Translations under genes and position numbers: made by a program | The notes under the pieces: generated by a model | Database searches by the model: none | Seen by the model: only the letters and a program-made list of their open reading frames with translations | What the model was told of the DNA's origin: nothing | Shown here: positions 26,781-35,121 of the stretch, piece after piece | Numbering within the stretch: position 1 is the stretch's first letter | Layout of the letters: each line of letters begins with the position of its first letter | Source: Bacteroidales bacterium UBA3844 | Lineage (GTDB): Bacteria > Bacteroidota > Bacteroidia > Bacteroidales > Paludibacteraceae | Assembly (NCBI GenBank): GCA_002392915.1 | Contig: DGHQ01000058.1 | Location: 1-64,000 of the forward strand | Reading direction: 5' to 3' | Length of the DNA: 64,000 bases

Positions 26781-27326
26781 TTAAAAAGGCAGATCACCTC
26801 CGTCTGCGTTAGGAGCAGACTGTGCGTCAGGAGTAGCTGGAGCGGCTGGAGCCGTGAAACCACCCTGCTGCATAGGCTGCTGATATCCACCTTGTGGCTG
26901 CTGCTGGAAACCTTGTGGCTGAGCGAAGCCCTGCTGTTGCATAGGCTGCTGATAACCACCCTGTGGTTGAGCGAATCCCTGCTGCATTGGCTGCTGAGGA
27001 TATCCTCCCATTGGCTGTCCGTAACCCTGCTGAGCAGCCATACCGTTGTAAGGCTCAGCTCGGAAAGCACGAATATCATTGAACCAACGTCCGTTATATT
27101 CTCTTGCGTCGATGCTACATGTTATGTGAATTAATCCACCCTGCTGCTGGACCGCTGCAATTGTATTATAAGCGTTCTCATCCCAAACACTCACAAGCAC
27201 GCGACGAGGGAACTGTCCTGTTGTGTCATGCTCCACAACGCATTCCCACATCTTCCATGGACCTCTTGCAGACTGGCCGCTTCTTTCATTCAGGTTTAGA
27301 ACCTTTCCTATAAATTCGTATGTCAT
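26781..27326 (-). CDS. DUF3127 protein, SSB-like OB domain with Gln-rich linker and acidic DLPF tail
   Basis: A 181-residue protein. Residues 1-95 match DUF3127, an OB-fold-like family of Bacteroidota: GKVLNLNERSG, WKMWECVVE, DAREYNGRWFNDIRAFR. Residues about 97-160 are a Gln/Gly/Pro linker made of repeated units like QQPMQQGFAQPQGG. The C-terminus is NADGGDLPF, which is like the acidic tip (DDxPF) that single-stranded DNA-binding proteins use to recruit repair enzymes. An SSB-like role is thus suggested by domain order, not shown. It is packed between hisC (1-base gap) and nth (2-base gap). Confidence 0.88.
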   Translation of the reverse strand: MTYEFIGKVLNLNERSGQSARGPWKMWECVVEHDTTGQFPRRVLVSVWDENAYNTIAAVQQQGGLIHITCSIDAREYNGRWFNDIRAFRAEPYNGMAAQQGYGQPMGGYPQQPMQQGFAQPQGGYQQPMQQQGFAQPQGFQQQPQGGYQQPMQQGGFTAPAAPATPDAQSAPNADGGDLPF

Positions 27327-27327
27327 A

Positions 27328-28359
27328 TCAATATTTCTTTAATGCTTTAAATAATTCTTCATTTTCTTCTTTTGTACCGATCGTAATACGCAGACAATTG
27401 CCACACAACTGCACTCGATTACGATTTCTGACTATGATTCCTTTCATTGTCAAGTATGTGTACAAATCGTTGGCATCCGTCACCTTAACCAATACGAAAT
27501 TGGCATCCGTAGGATAAATTTTCTCAACGAATTTGAATCCTTTCAACTCATAAACTACATCAGCACGAAGAGAAATCGTCTCTTTAGCCCAATTCTTAAT
27601 AACGTCCGGATTCTTAAGAATCTTCAACGCATAATCCTGTGTAAGCTTATTAATATTGTATGGATACTTGATCTTGTTAAGGATTCCGATAATCTCTTCT
27701 GATGCGAAAGCCATGCCCAAACGAACTGACGCACTAGCCCACGCCTTGGAGAATGTCTGCAACACAATCATATTTGGATATTTTGCCAATTTCTGGCTGT
27801 ATGACTCTCTGCCACAGAAATCCCAGTAGGCTTCATCAATAACGACAATGCCACCGAACTCTTTCAACAGTTTCTCTATATCACTGTCTTTCAGGCAATT
27901 TCCGGTAGGATTGTTTGGCGAGCACAACCACATCACCTTAGTGTGGTCGTCTACAGCGGCAAGCATCGCGTCGACATCTATCTGAAAATCTTCCTTCAAA
28001 GCGACGGGACGATACTCGACATTGTTGACATCTGCGCATACCTCATACATTCCGTATGTAGGTGAGATAGCCACTACATTATCAACTCCTGGTTCGCAAA
28101 AAGCACGGTAAACCAAGTCAATCGGTTCATCGCTACCATTTCCGAACATGATGTTCTTCGCATCCACATGCTTCACCTCTGCCACACGATGTTTCACAGC
28201 CCACTGCAATGGATCGGGATACCTGTTATAGGGATCATTACGTGGATTTTCGTTAGCATCCAAATAGACAGACGCTTCGCCCTTAAACTCATCGCGTGCA
28301 CATGAGTATGGCTTTAGCTTGAGGATGTTTGGTCGCACCAATTGACTTAATTCTTTCAT
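27328..28359 (-). CDS. hisC: Histidinol-phosphate aminotransferase
   Basis: A PLP enzyme of 343 residues that converts imidazole-acetol phosphate to histidinol phosphate. The start MKELSQLVRPNI was preferred because homologues begin there; the frame allows 9 more codons upstream, to 28386. Motifs are ARDEFKGEASVYLDANENP, FGNGSDEPIDL, CSPNNPTGN, VIDEAYWDF and the PLP-lysine region TFSKAWASASVRLGMA. The length is standard. It follows hisD and is followed after 1 base by the DUF3127 gene. Confidence 0.95.
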   Translation of the reverse strand: MKELSQLVRPNILKLKPYSCARDEFKGEASVYLDANENPRNDPYNRYPDPLQWAVKHRVAEVKHVDAKNIMFGNGSDEPIDLVYRAFCEPGVDNVVAISPTYGMYEVCADVNNVEYRPVALKEDFQIDVDAMLAAVDDHTKVMWLCSPNNPTGNCLKDSDIEKLLKEFGGIVVIDEAYWDFCGRESYSQKLAKYPNMIVLQTFSKAWASASVRLGMAFASEEIIGILNKIKYPYNINKLTQDYALKILKNPDVIKNWAKETISLRADVVYELKGFKFVEKIYPTDANFVLVKVTDANDLYTYLTMKGIIVRNRNRVQLCGNCLRITIGTKEENEELFKALKKY

Positions 28360-28387
28360 ATAACAAAATTTTTTGTTGAATTCCAAC

Positions 28388-29665
28388 TTATTTGTTCATT
28401 CTAAGAGTAACGGCATTCTTGTGAGCAAACAATTGCTCATTCTCAGCCATTATCTCAATTGCGTTTCCGATTAGCTGAAGTCCACTAGGAGTAATCTCCT
28501 GATATGTGATTTTCTTACGGAAACTGTCTAGATTAACACCGCTATATGCCTTGGCATAACCATTTGTAGGAAGAGTATGGTTTGTCCCCGACGCATAGTC
28601 GCCTGCACTTTCAGGAGTCAGATGACCCAAGAAAATAGATCCTGCATTAGTGATTTTCTCTGCAATCTGCATATAATTAGACGTAGAGATAATCAAATGT
28701 TCTGGTGCATATTCATTTGTGACGTCGATGACCTCTTCCAAGTCTTTCACCAATATAATCTTACTATTAGCAACAGATTTCTCAGCTATTTCCTTTCTTG
28801 GTAGCAACTGTAGTTGACGGTCGACTTCTGCCAACACCTTTTCTGCAAGAGTTTTGCTTGTAGTGATACATACAGCCTGACTATCCACACCATGTTCGGC
28901 CTGCGACAACAAGTCGGCAGCCACGAACGCTGGATTGGCAGTCTCGTCCGCGATAACCTCCACCTCACTTGGACCTGCAGGCATATCAATAGCAACGTCT
29001 TTCAAAGAGACTCTCTGCTTTGCAGCTGTCACATATTGGTTACCTGGACCAAAAATTTTATATACTTTCGGTACACTTTCTGTTCCGTAAGCCATTGATC
29101 CGATTGCCTGTACACCACCGATCTTGAAAATTTTGCTCACGCCAGCCACTTTAGCCGCAAACAATACAGCAGGATGGACTTTACCATTTTTTGCAGGAGG
29201 AGTACAAAGCACGATCTCCTTGCAACCTGCAATACGAGCAGGGACAGCCAACATCAATACTGTAGAAAACAATGGAGCCGTACCACCTGGGATATACAAT
29301 CCGACTTTCTCAATCGGCATTGCCTTCTGCCAACAAGTGACACCAGGCATAGTCTCGATGCGAGGAAGCTCGTGATCCTGTGCAGCATGGAATTTCTCGA
29401 TGTTCCCCTTAGCCAGACGGATAGCGGTCTTCAATTCATCAGCCACCAACGTCTCTGCCTCAGCTATTTCATCTTCCGACACCTGCAAAGAATCAAGCTG
29501 AACTTTATCAAATTTCAGCTCATACTCTTTTACAGCAACGTCGCCACGACTCTTGATATCATCAAGCACAGCTGTCACAGTCTCGGTCAAGCTGCTATTG
29601 TCAAGAGCAGGACGAGACAACAAAGATTTCCAATCCTTATGTTGTGGATATTCGATTATCTTCAT
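28388..29665 (-). CDS. hisD: Histidinol dehydrogenase
   Basis: A 425-residue zinc enzyme that oxidises L-histidinol to histidine in two steps. Visible motifs are GLYIPGGTAPLFSTVLML, the family signature IGGVQAIGSMAYGTE, FGPGNQYVTAAKQ, DMPAGPSEVEVIAD and SQAEHGVDSQ (zinc/substrate His), with the catalytic EHLI region. Its start overlaps the hisG stop by one base (TAATG), which suggests translational coupling. Confidence 0.96.
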   Translation of the reverse strand: MKIIEYPQHKDWKSLLSRPALDNSSLTETVTAVLDDIKSRGDVAVKEYELKFDKVQLDSLQVSEDEIAEAETLVADELKTAIRLAKGNIEKFHAAQDHELPRIETMPGVTCWQKAMPIEKVGLYIPGGTAPLFSTVLMLAVPARIAGCKEIVLCTPPAKNGKVHPAVLFAAKVAGVSKIFKIGGVQAIGSMAYGTESVPKVYKIFGPGNQYVTAAKQRVSLKDVAIDMPAGPSEVEVIADETANPAFVAADLLSQAEHGVDSQAVCITTSKTLAEKVLAEVDRQLQLLPRKEIAEKSVANSKIILVKDLEEVIDVTNEYAPEHLIISTSNYMQIAEKITNAGSIFLGHLTPESAGDYASGTNHTLPTNGYAKAYSGVNLDSFRKKITYQEITPSGLQLIGNAIEIMAENEQLFAHKNAVTLRMNK

Positions 29666-30522
29666 TAGAGAATCATTTTTTCGATAGGAACGACAAGTAT
29701 ACCCTCAGCACCCAATTGCTTCAACTGGCTGATGATATCCCAGAAAGTTTTCTCTTCAATAACTGAGTGAAGAGACGACCAGCCCTCCTGCTTTAGAGGA
29801 GTTACAGTTGGAGACTTCATTCCTGGAAGGATCTTACATACAGCATCGATCTTATCATTAGGAATATTTAATAAAATATATTTCTTACCCTCTGCATTCT
29901 TGTAAGAGTCGAAGCGGAAAAGAATTTCCTTCAAAGTGGCCATCTTTTCTGCATCATCATTAAGATGTTTGTTGCCGATAAGAAGAGCCTCCGAATACAT
30001 TGCCACCTCAACCTCCTTCAAATTGTTGCTTACCAATGTAGAGCCAGAACTTACGATATCAAAGATACAGTCGGCCATTCCGATACCAGGAGCGATCTCG
30101 ACGCTACCCATGATTGTGTGGATCTCAGCCTTCACACCATTCTTATCCAAAAAGTTTTTCAAGATGCGAGGATAAGATGTTGCGATTTTCTTGCCATTGA
30201 ACCACTGAATGCCATTATAGTCTGCAGCCTTAGGGATAGCCAAAGACAAACGACACTTGCTGAAATCTAGGCGCTTGATGATATCAGCGTCCTCACCTTT
30301 CTCCTCAAACTCATTCTCACCTACGATGCCGACATCAGCGATACCAGTAGCGACTGCCTGAGGAATATCGTCATCTCTCAAATAAAGAATCTCCACAGGA
30401 AAATTCTTGGCTTTCACCAACAAAGTTCTCTTTCCTGACTCTACTTTGATGCTCGACTCTTCCAACATCGTCATCGTCTCTTCAAATAGACGTCCTTTTG
30501 CCTGAACTGCTATTCTTAACAT
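29665..30522 (-). CDS. hisG: ATP phosphoribosyltransferase, long form
   Basis: A 285-residue first enzyme of histidine synthesis, joining ATP and PRPP. The catalytic part has VAVQAKGRLFE-like start LRIAVQAKGRLFEETM, DVGIVGENEFEE and the PRPP loop DIVSSGSTLVSNNL. A C-terminal ACT-like regulatory domain (residues about 210-285, ending EGILVVPIEKMIL) marks the homohexameric long form inhibited by histidine, so no HisZ is needed. It is the first structural gene after the leader peptide and attenuator. Confidence 0.96.
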   Translation of the reverse strand: MLRIAVQAKGRLFEETMTMLEESSIKVESGKRTLLVKAKNFPVEILYLRDDDIPQAVATGIADVGIVGENEFEEKGEDADIIKRLDFSKCRLSLAIPKAADYNGIQWFNGKKIATSYPRILKNFLDKNGVKAEIHTIMGSVEIAPGIGMADCIFDIVSSGSTLVSNNLKEVEVAMYSEALLIGNKHLNDDAEKMATLKEILFRFDSYKNAEGKKYILLNIPNDKIDAVCKILPGMKSPTVTPLKQEGWSSLHSVIEEKTFWDIISQLKQLGAEGILVVPIEKMIL

Positions 30523-30546
30523 AATTTGAATTTGTAATGGTTTTAT

Positions 30547-30579
30547 AAAAAAGGAGACCTACCGTTCAAGTAAGCCTCC
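30547..30579 (-). terminator. Attenuator terminator of the his operon
   Basis: In RNA, GGAGGCUUAC pairs with GUAGGUCUCC in a gap-free 10-bp stem that includes two G-U pairs. The 7-nt loop is UUGAACG, and six U follow. It lies between the leader peptide stop and hisG, 25 bases before the hisG start, as expected for transcription attenuation. Confidence 0.85.
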
Positions 30580-30592
30580 TTCGTTCCTCTAT

Positions 30593-30682
30593 TTAATGTT
30601 TTGCAGAACACACACAAAGCTCACTTGCATCATTTTCTATACAATGCTCATGATGGTGCTTATGTAATCTGCGAAATCTCAT
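30593..30682 (-). CDS. hisL: Histidine-rich leader peptide of the his operon
   Basis: A 29-codon frame reads MRFRRLHKHHHEHC then IENDASELCVCSAKH. His fills codons 7, 9, 10, 11 and 13: five of seven consecutive codons. It begins 18 bases after the -7 box and ends 14 bases before the attenuator stem. In his attenuation a ribosome stalled on such codons when charged histidyl-tRNA is scarce stops the terminator from forming. The histidine run, position and downstream terminator together make the call; the competing antiterminator was not identified by eye. Confidence 0.85.
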   Translation of the reverse strand: MRFRRLHKHHHEHCIENDASELCVCSAKH

Positions 30683-30699
30683 TTTCTTAATATTTTCTA

Positions 30700-30730
30700 C
30701 AAAATTACATAAAAATGAGATTATGACAAT
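30700..30730 (-). promoter_or_regulatory. Promoter of the his operon
   Basis: The minus-strand elements ATTG, a 19-nt spacer and TAATTTTG match the Bacteroides pattern. The inferred start point lies about 10 bases before the leader peptide. Confidence 0.65.
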
Positions 30731-30758
30731 TTATCTTGCATTTTTTTGTAAAACTTTT

Positions 30759-33700
30759 TTATTTCTTTACAAATCTAGTCGTATAAGTCGACTCATCAGA
30801 CACCACAGAAATCACATAAACACCTGTAGCCAAACCATTCACATCGACAGCTATAACATGTTCATCGGAATCAAGTTCTGCGACTCTACGTGACATACAG
30901 TCTGTGATTTGAATGTGATGAGAGCCCTTAGTATCCACTTCTACAAACAACGTGTTATCGACAGGATTTGGATAAATTACGATTCCAGTATCAAGCAACT
31001 TCTCACCTGCCATTATATCAGCGTCACATAAGACTTCTCCATTACCATTCCTAGGGGATGCTATTTCCAATCCAAAATAATCCTCTGACGAACAGTTTGC
31101 AAAGACGACAAGTTCCTTCGATCCATCCGATTCACGACCATAACTTCCGTTTCTAGGGTGGGTCTTTGTTGTAAACACATCAAGAGTATCATTCTTACCT
31201 TTTAATGTATGAATCAAAATTAGTTGCTGAGAAACGTCGGCAGAAAGTTTGAAATTCAAATGACGTGGTCCTTCATCCGCATTGCCATCAGCCCAAAGCA
31301 ATATTCTTCCATTAGCAGGGACAATAGTAGAATCAGACCTAAACCTAGGGAAGACATTAGATTTAGCCTTTGTCTTATTAACAAGAACCATATCCGCCAA
31401 GTCTACATCTTCGTCTCCAGCATTGTATATTTCTATCCAGTCTGGTTTTTCTCCATATTCATCTACAGTCTTACTATTTGAAGAACAAACTTCATTTATA
31501 AACAACTGTGGTCTCTTATAATCCGGATCTGCCTCAACATACAACTTTACTGTCATATCCTTTCCGACCTTTCCTTCAAAAATATCACCTTGAATTTCAG
31601 ACTTTGCAGTTGATACAGAAGAAGCCGACATCTTCATAGACATATCAGAACTTGCAGGCTCATTCTGATGAATCTCTACAGCAATCACATTCTTGCCTTT
31701 CTTAAACAGAGAACCATCGATAGAGAACGAAGTCTCTTCATCGTTAACATAATCATCTCCATCAAATACAGCCAACATATCATAAGTATATGTTGTATCT
31801 TTTGGCAAATTAAAGACGGCCACTTTCGTGCCATTTACGTAGACAACAGCAGCATCGTCATACATAATCTTAAATGATACTTTTTTAAACTCATTGTCTC
31901 TGTCACAATCAACCGTTGTACGGAAATAGGCAGTCAAATACTTATTTTCTTCGTCTTTACCATAATCCAACTTCGTATCGTAGTCTCTATCGCTAGCATA
32001 ACCAAATTTACCATTTCCTACAGACCATTTAGAATCATCATAGTCGGGATTCATCCAATTTTTGGCTGGCATTATACTATCATAGAAATAGGTCCATTCC
32101 GTAGTCTTGGTTATTAAATCTCTTGTATCAACAAGAGAATCGGACAAATACCATTTTTGAACGCGGTAGCCTTCTGGCAATTCAGGCTCAATCTTGATTT
32201 TCTGACCATCATAAGCAGAGAAACTGTATGACACATCATTCATCATTTCCTTATTGAATAGATAATCAACAGAAGACAATTCCTCTGGCAAAATAACTTT
32301 GAAATCAAACTTCACCTTTGTGTCCGTCATATTGAACCTTGAAAGCAACTGTTCCTTAAGTGCACGACATCTTGTAGATGTAAAAGATTTAATTCCATTG
32401 GTATAATCATCCACACTTCCTGAAATTTCTTTTGTGGCACAAAAGTCTTTCTTCACCAAAGACGCAATGGAATCCCATTTTGCCATAATCTTCTCCTCAG
32501 TAAAATTAGTCTTTAACTGTTTCAGGAACTCCGTCGAAAAACGCAACTTGAAATCCTCATTCTGCATACAATGATAGAATAAAGTAGTCTTCCACTTTGA
32601 TTTTTCATCAAAACGATATCCACCACCATCCGATGAACCATTAGCCCAGTTTACTGCTTCACCTACTCCCATCGTGAAATCAATCATATTCAAATTAGGG
32701 TTGCAGTAGTTCGGAGACCAATCACTATACATTCCATATCCGAAATCTGTATCGTATACAACCCAACGGAATTTACCACCTTTCTTCTTTCTCCATATCT
32801 TGGTGTTGTTGCCTGGCCAATCTGTGTTTACAATAAATTGTTCCAAAATTTGCCAGCGGATATATTCATCGATATCCATTCTCTGAGAAAGTTGCTCGTA
32901 GAAATCAGCATCAGAATAATGGTTTTCCACATATGAAATCATCTCATTGTACGCATCCATCGATCCGGACACCAAATTAACTTTTTCTAGTTTTAGAGAC
33001 ACTTCATCAACCTCATCCTCTTCCAATCCATAATTATGGAAAACGTAGTCCTCATTGGTACGCTCACGAAGTCCCATCAAACCTTTGTATTTACCATTTA
33101 TATAGTAAGCCACAGGTTGATATCCTTGATAATCAATACCCAATTCTTTACCTAACGACTGCATAAATCCGTCACGGCATCTCAAAGATCCATAAGCATT
33201 TCCTCCATTACGGATTTGCAAACTTTTCACCTCCTTGAAAGGCTTATCCTTAAAAAATTTAGTGTAGCCAAATCGATTGTTTCCAGTCTTCTTCGATGCT
33301 TTCATCTTCAGACTTTTCACCTTGTACGATTCCTGACGAGAACATCCACCGGTAACTCCAATCTCTATTTTCTGACTGCACTTCAAACTGCCATCCTCAA
33401 AATATTCGAAATTTGCTGGACGATTCCAATCTCTGTTGTAATTAGCCTTAGAACCCACACAAGAAGATGGTCCTGCTATTCCATTTGTTCCTTTTACACA
33501 GATTCCTATCTCATCATCGTTCAAAAACTCATCATCAGTAACAATACAGACAACAGGAAGATCATTTCCTGTACAACTTTCCCCATAAGGAGATTTTAAA
33601 ATAAATGTACCTGACAATACATCACTTGCCAATTTACCCTCAACAAATGCCTTAGCTCTAATTGGTTTGTTTTCTTTAATTTCAAAAGGTTCTTCATACA

Positions 33701-34343
33701 AATGACTCTCTTCTGTAGGAGTAGAACCATCTGTTGTATAATATATAACAGCACCTTCCATATCACAAGAAAGAGATATCTTCTTACTTTCTGCTCCGAA
33801 ATAAAAGCCAGGAGTTGTCACAAACTTTGGAGTCGGCACACGAGTCGCAAATGCAGTAGTATTCTTAGTGCCAGGAGTTGGCTCCATATAACCACCGTCA
33901 CCATAAGAAACATTTGGCAACTGTAAAGGATGAGTCATAGAGATAGTCTTGCCATCAGCAAATTTGATTTCCAATTTTCCAGCTTTATACTCCAAATTCT
34001 TAGGAAAACTTCCCAATATCTTAGTTGAAGAAGGTTTTGTCTCCTCGTCTCCATAAAAGGCAAGAACACTATAACCATTTGGAATCTTATGACTTTCCTT
34101 AAAAACACCTGTCCAATCGACCTTACCCGATTCTTTATAGGCAGTCACAGTTGCCCCATTAAGATCTACGGGATCGCCATCGTTATAGAATTCTACCCAT
34201 GAAGGAAAATCATAAGTACTACCATCCATATATGCGGAGATATTACATGGCATTATCTCGTTAATCTTAACTACTGCTGACATGCTACATGATGTAGCTA
34301 ACAGCAAAATAGTTGTAAGTTTTCTAAGTATCATGTTCTTCAT
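30759..34343 (-). CDS. Large exported CotH-type protein with lamin-tail domains and T9SS sorting domain
   Basis: A 1194-residue exported protein. A signal peptide (residues 1-23) precedes a lamin-tail domain (INEIMPCN, PSWVEFYNDG, about 25-150), a chitobiase/FN3-like unit (YYTTDGSTPTEESHLYEEPF, about 195-245) and a CotH kinase-like domain (about 255-680; GLRERTNEDYVFHNYG, NTDWPGNNTKIWR, VVYDTDFGYGM). Galactose-binding-like and second lamin-tail segments (INEVCSSNS, PDWIEIYNAGDEDVDL) follow. The last 75 residues (IVIYPNPVDNTLFVEV ... GVYVISVV ... TRFVKK) are a type A T9SS C-terminal sorting domain, so the protein should cross the outer membrane and be surface-bound. Its function is unknown; CotH-like kinases phosphorylate spore-coat proteins elsewhere. 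Confidence 0.9.
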   Translation of the reverse strand: MKNMILRKLTTILLLATSCSMSAVVKINEIMPCNISAYMDGSTYDFPSWVEFYNDGDPVDLNGATVTAYKESGKVDWTGVFKESHKIPNGYSVLAFYGDEETKPSSTKILGSFPKNLEYKAGKLEIKFADGKTISMTHPLQLPNVSYGDGGYMEPTPGTKNTTAFATRVPTPKFVTTPGFYFGAESKKISLSCDMEGAVIYYTTDGSTPTEESHLYEEPFEIKENKPIRAKAFVEGKLASDVLSGTFILKSPYGESCTGNDLPVVCIVTDDEFLNDDEIGICVKGTNGIAGPSSCVGSKANYNRDWNRPANFEYFEDGSLKCSQKIEIGVTGGCSRQESYKVKSLKMKASKKTGNNRFGYTKFFKDKPFKEVKSLQIRNGGNAYGSLRCRDGFMQSLGKELGIDYQGYQPVAYYINGKYKGLMGLRERTNEDYVFHNYGLEEDEVDEVSLKLEKVNLVSGSMDAYNEMISYVENHYSDADFYEQLSQRMDIDEYIRWQILEQFIVNTDWPGNNTKIWRKKKGGKFRWVVYDTDFGYGMYSDWSPNYCNPNLNMIDFTMGVGEAVNWANGSSDGGGYRFDEKSKWKTTLFYHCMQNEDFKLRFSTEFLKQLKTNFTEEKIMAKWDSIASLVKKDFCATKEISGSVDDYTNGIKSFTSTRCRALKEQLLSRFNMTDTKVKFDFKVILPEELSSVDYLFNKEMMNDVSYSFSAYDGQKIKIEPELPEGYRVQKWYLSDSLVDTRDLITKTTEWTYFYDSIMPAKNWMNPDYDDSKWSVGNGKFGYASDRDYDTKLDYGKDEENKYLTAYFRTTVDCDRDNEFKKVSFKIMYDDAAVVYVNGTKVAVFNLPKDTTYTYDMLAVFDGDDYVNDEETSFSIDGSLFKKGKNVIAVEIHQNEPASSDMSMKMSASSVSTAKSEIQGDIFEGKVGKDMTVKLYVEADPDYKRPQLFINEVCSSNSKTVDEYGEKPDWIEIYNAGDEDVDLADMVLVNKTKAKSNVFPRFRSDSTIVPANGRILLWADGNADEGPRHLNFKLSADVSQQLILIHTLKGKNDTLDVFTTKTHPRNGSYGRESDGSKELVVFANCSSEDYFGLEIASPRNGNGEVLCDADIMAGEKLLDTGIVIYPNPVDNTLFVEVDTKGSHHIQITDCMSRRVAELDSDEHVIAVDVNGLATGVYVISVVSDESTYTTRFVKK

Positions 34344-34372
34344 ATTATCCCTATTACAAGTGTGTATAGATG

Positions 34373-34404
34373 CAAATGTATCTAATCAACTTAACAAAAA
34401 CAAA
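34373..34404 (-). promoter_or_regulatory. Promoter of the CotH-type protein gene
   Basis: The minus-strand elements TTTG, a 20-nt spacer and TACATTTG match the Bacteroides consensus, 30 bases before the start codon. Confidence 0.7.
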
Positions 34405-34484
34405 AATTTACGTATTTAAAAATCAATTAATATAAGCAAAAAGACAAAAATGGAGACCAAACAATGCATGTGAAGGACAATTTG

Positions 34485-35039
34485 TCAACATTTTTGATGT
34501 AGAACGTAATTATAAGCATCTATGAGATTATTTAGTTCATCTCTTGTTTCCCTAAGAAGAATTAATGCTCTTTCCCTGACATTTCGTTTTCTTTCGCTTT
34601 TGATTTCTGTTATTGCACCATCTATTGTCAGCCGTCGCTCTCTGAGCAACAATTGAAGCAATTTCAGATTTTCTATATTTTCTTTTGTATATTTTCTTGT
34701 GCCTCCTCTTGAACGATGACTACAAAAATTTTTTCCCAATTCAGAAAATGAGTCTTCCCAAAAACGGATTGTAGACTGAGTTTCCCCAATTATAGATTCT
34801 ACTTCACTTATTTTGTAATACTTTTTCACATAGACGGAATCTCCCGAATCATCAGTTATCTCACTCTCGGGTTCCTCCAGCTCTTTTTCCTGGTCTTTAG
34901 GATTCTCATCTGCCACGTCTTCTTCCAACTCATTTATTTCATCACCAACAATTATGTGGTTCTCATCTGCCGAATAATTATGTGGTGAAGATGCTGATGA
35001 GTCCCAAACTAAAACATCATCTTCAGAACTATCTACCAT
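34485..35039 (-). CDS. MerR family transcriptional regulator with acidic N-terminal extension
   Basis: A 184-residue protein. Residues 1-68 are strongly acidic and probably disordered (EDVADENPKDQEKELEEPESE in pieces). The MerR winged helix-turn-helix starts at about residue 70: YYKISEVESIIGETQSTIRFWE, then RGGTRKYTKENIENLKLLQLLL. A helical tail follows, with no Cys-based sensor site. Similar MerR proteins with no effector domain are common in Bacteroidota near OmpA genes. The target is unknown. It is separated from the OmpA gene by a terminator. Confidence 0.88.
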   Translation of the reverse strand: MVDSSEDDVLVWDSSASSPHNYSADENHIIVGDEINELEEDVADENPKDQEKELEEPESEITDDSGDSVYVKKYYKISEVESIIGETQSTIRFWEDSFSELGKNFCSHRSRGGTRKYTKENIENLKLLQLLLRERRLTIDGAITEIKSERKRNVRERALILLRETRDELNNLIDAYNYVLHQKC

Positions 35040-35069
35040 ATCATTTAATGAAAGTAAAATCCAAAAAAA

Positions 35070-35099
35070 GAGAAAGAACCGTCGAAACGATTCTTTCTC
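35070..35099 (-). terminator. Intrinsic terminator of the OmpA gene
   Basis: GAGAAAGAA and TTCTTTCTC are 12 bases apart and pair as a stem, with an A-tract at 35063-35069 giving a T-run on the minus strand. It lies 23 bases past the stop codon. Confidence 0.85.
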
Positions 35100-35121
35100 A
35101 AATGATTATTGTAATTCTATA

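Noticed and set aside
26739..27134. Long frames on both strands over the Gln-rich part of the DUF3127 gene
   Set aside because: They are shadows of the repeated CAG/CAA-rich codons; the DUF3127 frame explains the region with a known domain.
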